A DNA stretch of 5,807 nucleotides from Clostridiaceae bacterium (lineage in GTDB: Bacteria; Bacillota; Clostridia; Monoglobales; Firm-18): contig JAAZFB010000425.1 in assembly GCA_012511915.1 (NCBI GenBank), forward strand, positions 1-5,807, read 5' to 3'. The notes beneath the pieces were generated by a model. The model saw only the letters and a list, made by a program, of their open reading frames with translations. It was not told the DNA's origin and searched no databases. Position 1 is the first letter of the stretch. Each line of letters starts with the position of its first letter. This document shows positions 1-5,807 of this stretch, piece by piece. The translations under genes were made by a program, and so were the position numbers.

Positions 1-613
1 CTACAATGGTAGAGGCTATTTTTTCGAGTTCGCCCAACGTAACGTCCTCTTTTGTCTCTTTGACAAGCACAACGTCCGTTTCGTTTATGCCAATGATAAA
101 ATCTTTGTTTTTATCGGGGAAAAGGCCTGAAAGGACATCGTGAGAAGCATATTCTTCGTTAACAGTTCTAATCAGAAAAGCCACCCGATACGCCTCTGTA
201 TTGAGGTAAAGCGCTTTTGCCTTTGGATAAACATCGCCCACTAATATATTATCGATAAGAATATTTTTTATAAAACTTATTTTATCGTATTTTTCGTCGT
301 AATAATGTTTTAGTTGTGATAATGCAACGGATATAATACCTACAAAACCTTTGGCATAATCATCTTCGCCTTCACAATATACAGTATAATCCAACTGATT
401 TCCTTTGCCGAGCTTTTTAAAGGTTTTACCATCAAAGGTATAGAATTCGATAGCTTTTGATGTGTTTTCGGAGACATTTTCCCATACTTCACCGATGACA
501 GAAACATCATTGCTTGCTATAACACTGTTGTTTTCGTCAAGAACACCCGCCGTCCTTTTCCCTAATGAATTCTGCATTTCATATATACCCGCTTGAAACA
601 TCCTTGCTGGCAT
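1..613 (-). CDS. CdaR/PucR-like transcriptional regulator, N-terminal part (gene continues past the left edge)
   Basis: 204 codons are open from an ATG to the window edge with no stop, so the 3' end is missing. The start is supported by AGGGGG (622-627) eight bases upstream and a promoter just beyond. Residues about 5-45 (FQAGIYEMQNS...GVLDENNSVIAS) resemble the sensory N-terminus of sugar-diacid regulators, which carry a 'VMDE.G.IIAS' pattern. Residues about 110-130 (KISFIKNILIDNILVGDVY) and about 140-204, ending in VVLVKETKED and LGELEKIAS, match the middle GGDEF-like region I recall from clostridial PucR/CdaR-type proteins. In that family a helix-turn-helix lies at the C-terminus, which would be outside this window. 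No membrane segment or signal peptide is seen, so it is probably cytoplasmic. The ligand and targets cannot be told from sequence, and the CdaR name does not imply diacid use. It has its own promoter and is probably transcribed separately from holA. Family assignment is from remembered patterns: moderately sure. Confidence 0.75.
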   Translation of the reverse strand, partial: MPARMFQAGIYEMQNSLGKRTAGVLDENNSVIASNDVSVIGEVWENVSENTSKAIEFYTFDGKTFKKLGKGNQLDYTVYCEGEDDYAKGFVGIISVALSQLKHYYDEKYDKISFIKNILIDNILVGDVYPKAKALYLNTEAYRVAFLIRTVNEEYASHDVLSGLFPDKNKDFIIGINETDVVLVKETKEDVTLGELEKIASTIV

Positions 614-621
614 ATTAAGAG

Positions 622-627
622 CCCCCT
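622..627 (-). promoter_or_regulatory. Ribosome binding site of the CdaR/PucR-like gene
   Basis: AGGGGG on the minus strand lies eight bases before the ATG at 613 and decides that start over the in-frame ATG at 601, which would be about 20 bases away. Confidence 0.7.
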
Positions 628-655
628 GATTCTATCTTGAACATTAACATATGGT

Positions 656-698
656 TATATTTTAACTCTAAAACACAAAAATTGCAAGTTAAATTATA
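656..698. repeat. Imperfect inverted repeat bracketing the promoter (candidate operator)
   Basis: The left arm TATATTTTAACT (656-667) and right arm AGTTAAATTATA (687-698) pair at 11 of 12 positions, with one T-T mismatch at 660/694. They are separated by 19 bases. The left arm covers the -10 box and the right arm abuts the -35 box. Arm centres are 31 bases apart, close to three helical turns, which would suit a dimeric regulator binding one face. The region is AT-rich, so chance symmetry is possible; calling it an operator is inference. Confidence 0.3.
659..687 (-). promoter_or_regulatory. Sigma-A-type promoter of the CdaR/PucR-like gene
   Basis: Read on the minus strand, a -35 box TTGCAA (682-687, 4 of 6 to consensus) is followed by a 17-base spacer and a -10 box TAAAAT (659-664, 5 of 6). 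Transcription would start near 652, giving a leader of about 40 bases that contains the AGGGGG ribosome site at 622-627. Spacing and position in front of a gene with its own strong ribosome site make this the best promoter seen in the window. Confidence 0.65.
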
Positions 699-744
699 TT
701 TTTGCGAAAATGTTCACAAAAAATTAATATTTAGTATAAAATAC

Positions 745-777
745 GCTTATTATGTCAATAAAAATGCCATAATAAGC
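745..777 (-). terminator. Hairpin at the end of holA, possible weak terminator
   Basis: A perfect 10-base inverted repeat has arms at 745-754 and 768-777 and a 13-base loop. On the minus strand the 3' arm contains the holA stop codon and a second in-frame stop directly after it (TAA TAA), and the stem is followed by GTATTTTATA. The stem is AT-rich and the T run is interrupted, so it is not a classical intrinsic terminator. Its place, between the end of a gene run and the promoter of the next gene, fits that role. No stronger terminator is visible between holA and that gene. Confidence 0.35.
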
Positions 778-1733
778 TCTAAAGCGGTCCAACTTTCGAT
801 TTGTCCGTTTTTTATTTTGTCTTCATATTGTGCACATTGTCTCATCGCCGAACGAAGCTTGTCTTCGTCATGTTTGCGGCTCTGCGTTGATAACTTGTTC
901 GCCAAGAATTTTCTGTTTGGGGGCAGGTATTCCACCGCGTTTTGTTTTAGCTGTTTAAACATATAAAGCATGGATAGTTGTGAGTATATCAAAGATATAA
1001 TAAAGGTGGGCTGTTCTTTAGCAATTTTATACTTATTGAGTGTTTTATATGCACCTTTGGCATTGCCCGATAAAAGCATGTCCGCCATTGCAAATATACT
1101 GAATTCAAGCGACATATAAACCATATCATTTATAAGTTCGGTAGATATTGCTTCGATGTCGCCGGACGCGGAAATAAGTTTATCGCATTCTGTCTCTAAT
1201 CGTAAAAGATCACGCTCGCACATATCTATTAAGAGTTGTGCATTTTCGTTGGTAATTCGTTTTCCGGATTTACCAAGGCGCCTGCAGACCCATGATCGCA
1301 AGTCGCTTGTACTTTGTTTAGCGAATTCCACTACTGAACCGTGGGTTTCGATTAGTTTTAACAAGTTTTTTTTAATTTTCTTACTGTCCGGCTCGGAAAA
1401 AACCAGAACAATATATTCGGGTAAGTTTTTTAGTATTGCCTCCATTGGTTTTTGGTAGGCGGTTGACGTTAAAAAATCTGTATTTTTAAGCAAAATTAAT
1501 TTTTTTTCCGACATTTGCGGATATGTGTTGATTTGTGCGGAGAAATCTTCAAAAGAGGAGGTGCCATCTTCAAAAACCGAGTAATTAAACTGGGCAAAAG
1601 GTCCTTGTAGCACTTTATCTTTTACTCTTTCGGCATAAAGGTTGTGAAGGTATTTTTCTTCACCGAAAAAAAGATAGACCCTCTTTATTTCGCTTTTTAA
1701 TTGTATGTTAAGAGCCGCTGCGGTTAATGCCAT
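750..1733 (-). CDS. holA: DNA polymerase III delta subunit (clamp-loader wrench)
   Basis: The protein is 327 residues from the chosen start, the usual size for HolA. Delta opens the beta sliding clamp as part of the clamp-loader complex at the replication fork. The family's opening signature is present at residues about 19-29 (VYLFFGEEKYL). The middle region has the expected weakly conserved AAA+-like fold without a Walker A motif. The segment RDLLRLETECDKL (about 173-185) matches the conserved 'L..E..KL' pattern, and the helical C-terminal domain follows (FAMADMLLSGNAKGAY, then IISLIYSQLSMLYMF). I chose the ATG at 1733 because AGAAAGG (1744-1750) lies 10 bases upstream and the distance to the GEE motif suits the family. 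An ATG at 1757, directly after the comEC stop, would add eight residues (MHKKGLNY) and cannot be excluded. It is the last gene of the tightly packed run and ends in tandem stops. Confidence 0.92.
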   Translation of the reverse strand: MALTAAALNIQLKSEIKRVYLFFGEEKYLHNLYAERVKDKVLQGPFAQFNYSVFEDGTSSFEDFSAQINTYPQMSEKKLILLKNTDFLTSTAYQKPMEAILKNLPEYIVLVFSEPDSKKIKKNLLKLIETHGSVVEFAKQSTSDLRSWVCRRLGKSGKRITNENAQLLIDMCERDLLRLETECDKLISASGDIEAISTELINDMVYMSLEFSIFAMADMLLSGNAKGAYKTLNKYKIAKEQPTFIISLIYSQLSMLYMFKQLKQNAVEYLPPNRKFLANKLSTQSRKHDEDKLRSAMRQCAQYEDKIKNGQIESWTALELIMAFLLT

Positions 1734-1757
1734 GTAATTCAAGCCTTTCTTGTGCAT

Positions 1758-3854
1758 TTATCTGCTTATTCTTGTTTTTTTTATATTAGTTATGCCATCT
1801 TGGTTAATTTTAAAAGTTATGCTGCCGTGGTTATATGTTGTTAACAGCTGTGTATTTTTTTCGGCAACCGTAAAGATTGGCTTTGTTATTGAGCCTGTAA
1901 CCGCAAAGCTTGCTGTTTGCGTATCTTTTTGGTTATCCGCTGCAACGAATATTGTTTCTTTAGTCGATAGTATGTCAAAACCTGCAGTTTCGGAAGTAAT
2001 AACAGATGTGTTATAACATGTAAAATTTATATTTGCTTTTTCCGTGCCGATATAGTTCCCATCGAATTGTATGTTGTCTATTACGAAGGATTCTGAATTT
2101 TGGTAAATATATATGTTGCAATTAGATGCGTCAAATACAGTATAGTTTGGCACGTATAGGCTGCAAATTTCAATTTTGTCTGCAAGAAAGTTTAGCATAG
2201 CCATATCTGTTTTGCCGGTTAATATTACCGCATCAAGTTTTTTTATATTTTTTTTATGTAAAAAGTAATAAATGTCGCGCCATTTGTCTTTGCCGATGAT
2301 AATATTATAACAATTTGGGCTTTCAATGTAAATACTATCGACGATTTTGCCGCCGATGAAAGTGATCTCGGCATTGTTGGCTGAAATAATACCAAAAACA
2401 CCCCAATATATTAATAAAAGGGATAGTATTAATGCGGTTAGTTTAAGTTTAGCTTTTTCATTTCTTTTTATAAGCACAATGTAAATCAAATATATACAGA
2501 TGTAGCTGCATATTAATATCACAGGTTGGGGTGATGCCACATCTATCGTTAAAAACTTGAACGAGGCAAACAGCTTAGAAATTAAAATCATAACATGACT
2601 TATGCAAAATAGTATTGGGGATAATAACACCCCCGAATATGGTACAACGCTCATAATTAAGCCCAATAAAAACGCCATAACAACCAGCGGGGATATGAGT
2701 ATACTTGTAAACAATGCGGCAAACGTAATTGTATTAAAGCAGTATGCAATAATCGGGGCGGTGAATATGGATGCCGCAATACCTGCACCCGCTAAATTAA
2801 ATTTTGTCATGCCACCGAGCAGAATAATGCCAAGTGTAGCGGAAAACGAAAGCAGAAAGCCGACATTAAGCATCAAATATGGATTAATAATTGCCAATAA
2901 TGCAGTAGATGTCATAATGGCGCAAAAGGAGTCTTTTCTTAGCTTTACATTTGACATTATTAAGCCGAATATCGCCATTATAGCCGCCCTTTGCACAGAA
3001 GGCTGAAAGTTTGCCAAGGCGATATATGAAAGAATAAACAGTAAAATAAAAACGGCCTTTGTTTTGCCGAATGTAAAAAAGGAGGTACTAAAGCTAATAA
3101 AAACTATAAAGATACAAATATGCAGACCGGAAACTGCTACAATATGGGATAACCCGCTAAGCCGAAATGCTTCTTTTAAATCGACGGAGAAATCTTGTTT
3201 ATCCCCTATTAATATACCTTTAATAAGAGCACCCTCATCGCCGGGGAGATAGCTGTCGATAGTGTTTTTAATGTGTATTCTTGCTATATGAGCCCACAGC
3301 AGGACATCTACAATTTTTTGCTTATTTCCGATTTTACTGATTTTGCTTGTGTTTTGATAAGCAAAAACGCCTTTGGAGGCATAAAAAACACGACTGCCCA
3401 TTTCCCCCCAATAGGGCATTGGCTCATAAAGATGCAACACTCCCTCGGATGTAATTATATCACGCATTTGTATATCGTTATTATTATTGTATATATTTAG
3501 CGTAATTTTGCCTTTTGCTTTATGTACGGCATTATCTTTTGTTATGCTGTGACATTTAACTTCAACTGATGTAGGGGCAATGTATGTAACTTCTCCGGTA
3601 ATAAGCACTTTTTCATTTTCAAAGGGCAAGTATTTTCCGAAGTTAGAATATTTGATAAAGGCTCCGCGCATAATACAGATGCAAAATAGGGAAACCAAAA
3701 CAACACCAATCAGATTTTTACCTCTGATAGCTTTTATTATTGTTGCCAAAATAAGTAGCGTGCACAGTGTTATTAGTAAATCCGGTGTAAGTGTTATACC
3801 AAGCAAAACGCCGGAAACTACGCAAGTTGTAAACAGAAGGATGGGGGTTTTCAG
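1758..3854 (-). CDS. comEC: ComEC/Rec2 competence protein, DNA-uptake channel with a degenerate metallo-beta-lactamase-like domain
   Basis: ComEC forms the inner-membrane channel that passes single-stranded DNA into the cell in natural transformation. Numbering here is from the TTG at 3806 (682 residues). After N-terminal membrane helices, an OB-fold-like outer region spans about 65-155. The Competence domain follows (about 190-475) with the family signature FRLSGLSHIVAVSGLHI (214-230), PSVQRAAIMA (269-278) and many hydrophobic helices. A C-terminal metallo-beta-lactamase-like domain spans about 480-682, but its metal ligands are missing: the usual 'LTHxHxDH' is LTGKTDMA (529-536), and the usual 'LDVGQGDS' is IGGKIVDS (484-491). 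I place the start at CTG 3854, which adds MKTPILLFTTCVVSGV. This supplies the first membrane helix expected in the family and has GGAG nine bases upstream. The TTG at 3806 has no ribosome site; it is the fallback start. The stop abuts the holA ATG at 1757. Family identity is sure; the exact start is not. Confidence 0.93.
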   Translation of the reverse strand: MKTPILLFTTCVVSGVLLGITLTPDLLITLCTLLILATIIKAIRGKNLIGVVLVSLFCICIMRGAFIKYSNFGKYLPFENEKVLITGEVTYIAPTSVEVKCHSITKDNAVHKAKGKITLNIYNNNNDIQMRDIITSEGVLHLYEPMPYWGEMGSRVFYASKGVFAYQNTSKISKIGNKQKIVDVLLWAHIARIHIKNTIDSYLPGDEGALIKGILIGDKQDFSVDLKEAFRLSGLSHIVAVSGLHICIFIVFISFSTSFFTFGKTKAVFILLFILSYIALANFQPSVQRAAIMAIFGLIMSNVKLRKDSFCAIMTSTALLAIINPYLMLNVGFLLSFSATLGIILLGGMTKFNLAGAGIAASIFTAPIIAYCFNTITFAALFTSILISPLVVMAFLLGLIMSVVPYSGVLLSPILFCISHVMILISKLFASFKFLTIDVASPQPVILICSYICIYLIYIVLIKRNEKAKLKLTALILSLLLIYWGVFGIISANNAEITFIGGKIVDSIYIESPNCYNIIIGKDKWRDIYYFLHKKNIKKLDAVILTGKTDMAMLNFLADKIEICSLYVPNYTVFDASNCNIYIYQNSESFVIDNIQFDGNYIGTEKANINFTCYNTSVITSETAGFDILSTKETIFVAADNQKDTQTASFAVTGSITKPIFTVAEKNTQLLTTYNHGSITFKINQDGITNIKKTRISR

Positions 3855-3860
3855 AAGCCA

Positions 3861-4931
3861 TCACTCCAAAAAATCAGCGATTATTGTATTCGATACGGTA
3901 AGTCCGTCTAAGGTTAAGAAAAACCTGTTGTCGCGGACAGAGCAATACTCTATATATTTTGATATCTGTTCTTTATGTTCTTGTAAAAAGTCTTGTCGGA
4001 ATGTCAATTTATAATCAGTCAGGTCAATCCCGTTTGTCTTTCGGAGACCTAAAAAGATGTACTCGTTTTTAATATCCTTTTCTGAAAGTACCGTTTTGGT
4101 TTTTATATTGCCTTTTAAATATTCACATATATCGGCGCTGTTTTCAAAACGCACCTGCTTTATCAGAGAATGTGCGCCGGCACCAAAGCCGTAATATTGT
4201 TTTCGTTCCCAATATTTTAAATTATGTTTGCATTCAAAGCCGGGCTTTGCAAAGTTTGATATTTCATAATGGTGATATCCGTTTTGTGTTAAATGGTTCG
4301 CACAAAATTGATACATTTGCCTTGTTGCTTCCTCATCCGGCAAGTCAAGCTGCATACTTTGGAAGGGTGTGTTTTCTTCGATTGAAAGACAATAGCATGA
4401 AAGGTGTTCGGGCTGTAAGTTTATAATTCTTTCAAGGCTGTATTTAAAATCTGTTATGGTTTGTTTGGGCAAACCGAACATTAAATCAATATTTATGTTA
4501 TTAAACCCCGCTTTTCTTGCGTTGTCATAACAAACCAAAAAATCGTCAAAGGTATGTATCCTGCCAAGCGTTGCAAGCTCCGAATCAATTGCTGTCTGTA
4601 AACCAATGCTTATTCTGTTAACTCCTGCTTGCCTTAATTCCATAAAACCGTTTGCGGATAATGTAGCGGGGTTTACCTCAACGGTAAACTCACAGCCCTC
4701 TTTTGCAACAATACTTACAATATTTAATAGTAGCGGAAGAGGAAGAGCGGTCGGTGTTCCGCCACCAATAAATACAGTATCGTAAACATCCGGTTTATCG
4801 TTTTGTATTTCTTGCACCAAGGTGTTATAGTATTTGTCCATTAGGTGGTTAATATTATCAAACGAGTTAAAGTTGCAGTAGTTGCATTTTTTTATGCAAA
4901 AGGGTATGTGTATATAAAGACCGCTATTCAT
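3861..4931 (-). CDS. hemW: Radical SAM heme chaperone HemW
   Basis: HemW binds heme and a 4Fe-4S cluster and hands heme to target enzymes; it was long misannotated as an oxygen-independent coproporphyrinogen oxidase (HemN). Over 356 residues it shows the radical-SAM cluster motif CxxxCxxC at C12, C16 and C19 right after YIHIPF. It also has the SAM-binding GGGTP at 56-60, NRISIGLQ at 105-112, NIDLMFGLPKQT at 147-158, and the HemW-type HYEISNFA (221-228) with HNLKYW (236-241). A HemN_C-like C-terminal region completes it. The short N-terminus before the first Cys favours HemW over true HemN. I chose the ATG at 4931; a TTG directly before it is also open. The start overlaps the lepA stop by eight bases with no clear ribosome site, so translational coupling to lepA is likely. 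The stop (TGA) is in the same frame as comEC. Confidence 0.95.
   Translation of the reverse strand: MNSGLYIHIPFCIKKCNYCNFNSFDNINHLMDKYYNTLVQEIQNDKPDVYDTVFIGGGTPTALPLPLLLNIVSIVAKEGCEFTVEVNPATLSANGFMELRQAGVNRISIGLQTAIDSELATLGRIHTFDDFLVCYDNARKAGFNNINIDLMFGLPKQTITDFKYSLERIINLQPEHLSCYCLSIEENTPFQSMQLDLPDEEATRQMYQFCANHLTQNGYHHYEISNFAKPGFECKHNLKYWERKQYYGFGAGAHSLIKQVRFENSADICEYLKGNIKTKTVLSEKDIKNEYIFLGLRKTNGIDLTDYKLTFRQDFLQEHKEQISKYIEYCSVRDNRFFLTLDGLTVSNTIIADFLE
3864..3867 (-). promoter_or_regulatory. Ribosome binding site for comEC, inside the end of hemW
   Basis: GGAG on the minus strand, preceded by a T run, overlaps the last hemW codons. It is nine bases before the in-frame CTG at 3854 but only two bases before the out-of-frame ATG at 3861 and 57 bases before the TTG at 3806. 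Spacing therefore favours the CTG and suggests that comEC translation is coupled to the end of hemW. Confidence 0.45.
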
Positions 4932-5807
4932 CAAGCTTCAGCACCGCCATAAAAGCTTCTTGAGGCACTTCTACAGACCCCACCTGACGCATACGTTTTT
5001 TGCCCTCTTTTTGTTTTTCTAACAGCTTTCGTTTTCTCGAAATATCACCGCCGTAGCATTTGGCAAGCACGTCCTTACGCAACGCCTTTACTGTTTCTCT
5101 TGCAATGATTTTATTGCCGATGGCAGCTTGTATCGGTACTTCAAAAAGATGTCGGGGTATTAAGTCCTTAAGTTTTTCACATATCTTTCTGCCGCGATCA
5201 TACGCCTTGTCAGAATGCACTATTTGGCTTAGCGCATCTACAGTCTCACCATTTAAAAGCACATCAAGCTTAACCAAGGTGGATTTTTGATAACCTATAA
5301 CTTCATAGTCAAAAGAGGCGTATCCTCTCGTTCTTGATTTTAATGCATCAAAAAAATCGTAAATTATTTCGCCAAGTGGTAGATGATAATATATTGATAC
5401 GCGACTGTCATCAAGATATTTCATATCTTTAAATATACCACGACGCTCTTGGCAGAGTTCCATAATATTACCTACGGTATCAGCCGGGGTAATTATGTTA
5501 GCGTTTACAACCGGTTCTTCCATATAACTGATTTCATTAGGGGGAGGAAGGTTTGTCGGGTTATCAATTTCGACCACCTCACCGTTTGTTTTTGTTATTT
5601 TAAATATTACACTTGGTGCCGTTGTTACAAGTTCAATATTGTATTCGCGCTCGAGGCGCTCTTGAATTATTTCAAGATGCAAAAGGCCCAAAAATCCGCA
5701 ACGATAACCAAAACCGAGCGCTATTGATGTTTCCGGCTCAAAAGTAAGGGAGGCATCATTTAACACAAGCTTCCCCAACGCATCACGCAAATCATTATAC
5801 CGTGCAC
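4924..5807 (-). CDS. lepA: Elongation factor 4 (LepA), C-terminal half, cut by the right edge
   Basis: LepA is a ribosome-associated GTPase, proposed to act in back-translocation or initiation and ribosome assembly. The window holds about 293 residues of a protein normally near 600, so the GTPase domain and its motifs are outside. The frame stays open to the edge (ARYNDLRDALGKLVLNDASL...). EF-G-like domain III is seen in ALGFGYRCGFLGLLHLEII and RLEREYNIELVTTAPS. Domain V starts around EEPVVNANIITPADTVGNI with ELCQERRG. The LepA-specific C-terminal domain follows, with DVLLNGETVDALS, RHLFEVPIQAAIGNKIIARE and LAKCYGGDISRKRKLLEKQK, ending at VEVPQEAFMAVLKLDE. This C-terminal signature separates LepA from EF-G. 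Stop is TAG, overlapping hemW. Confidence 0.98.
   Translation of the reverse strand, partial: ARYNDLRDALGKLVLNDASLTFEPETSIALGFGYRCGFLGLLHLEIIQERLEREYNIELVTTAPSVIFKITKTNGEVVEIDNPTNLPPPNEISYMEEPVVNANIITPADTVGNIMELCQERRGIFKDMKYLDDSRVSIYYHLPLGEIIYDFFDALKSRTRGYASFDYEVIGYQKSTLVKLDVLLNGETVDALSQIVHSDKAYDRGRKICEKLKDLIPRHLFEVPIQAAIGNKIIARETVKALRKDVLAKCYGGDISRKRKLLEKQKEGKKRMRQVGSVEVPQEAFMAVLKLDE

Larger units (their letters stand above)
614..749. other. Intergenic region between holA and the CdaR/PucR-like gene
   Basis: These 136 AT-rich bases are the only real gap in the window. They hold the promoter, the bracketing inverted repeat, the leader and ribosome site of the left-hand gene, and the downstream arm of the holA-end hairpin. 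I see no small gene, no riboswitch-like conserved core and no tRNA in it; notably rpsT, which often follows holA in Firmicutes, is not here. Confidence 0.7.

Noticed and set aside
693..719. Second promoter-like pair on the minus strand: TTGTGA (714-719) and TATAAT (693-698)
   Set aside because: The -10 box is perfect but the spacer is only 15 bases, and the TATAAT is part of the inverted repeat upstream of the better-spaced promoter. Kept only as a weak alternative.
637..966. Open frame on the plus strand across the holA end and the intergenic gap
   Set aside because: It lies antisense to holA, has no ribosome site or recognisable domain, and its sequence looks like a translated AT-rich gap joined to the holA complement.
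2602..3006. Plus-strand open frame of 134 codons inside comEC
   Set aside because: It is antisense to the conserved membrane core of ComEC; the minus-strand frame has clear family motifs and the plus frame has none.
3718..3861. Small 47-codon open frame starting at the ATG that overlaps the hemW stop
   Set aside because: The product is not recognisable beyond its first residues, and the same bases encode a ComEC-like helix in the other frame. It is treated as part of the comEC start question, not as a gene.
3580..4014. Plus-strand open frame of 144 codons crossing the hemW-comEC junction
   Set aside because: It is antisense to two well-supported genes and shows no family pattern or ribosome site.
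3861..4931. Annotation of the radical SAM gene as coproporphyrinogen III dehydrogenase (HemN)
   Set aside because: The short N-terminus before CxxxCxxC, the HNLKYW motif and the lepA neighbourhood fit HemW, a heme chaperone, rather than HemN.
1..5807. Mobile elements, CRISPR arrays, tRNA or rRNA genes, or a genomic island
   Set aside because: No regularly spaced repeats, transposase or integrase signature, or tRNA/rRNA-like segment was seen; gene content and base composition look uniform by eye.

Overview
This is a stretch of ordinary core genome from an AT-rich, low-GC Gram-positive anaerobe, most likely a Clostridia (Oscillospiraceae-like) bacterium. The evidence is the clostridial character of the LepA and HemW sequences, the Firmicutes-typical lepA-hemW pairing, and a PucR/CdaR-like regulator of a kind common in Clostridia. 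No plasmid, phage, transposon, CRISPR, tRNA or rRNA signal was found. Every gene I can support reads on the minus strand, so the biological order runs from right to left.

Right to left: (1) the C-terminal half of lepA (EF4, a translation GTPase), cut by the right edge; (2) hemW, a radical-SAM heme chaperone overlapping the lepA end by 8 bases; (3) comEC, a DNA-uptake channel following hemW almost without a gap and in the same reading frame; (4) holA, the DNA polymerase III delta subunit, starting within about 25 bases of the comEC stop. The tight spacing suggests one transcription unit. It ends at a short AT-rich inverted repeat that spans tandem holA stop codons. (5) A 136-base intergenic gap then holds a good sigma-A-type promoter inside an imperfect inverted repeat. 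(6) This promoter drives a gene running off the left edge, which encodes a CdaR/PucR-like regulator.

The genes share no single pathway; they are housekeeping functions (translation, heme delivery, DNA uptake, replication) that often lie together in Firmicutes. There is no gene-free stretch longer than 300 bases.

Three points deserve a second look. The metallo-beta-lactamase-like domain of ComEC keeps its overall layout but has lost the metal-binding motifs. The start of comEC is unusual: it is in frame with the hemW stop, has no ATG or GTG at the expected place, and has either a CTG start or a one-base frame change at a C run. A symmetric element brackets the promoter of the regulator. I do not see a novel multi-gene system here.
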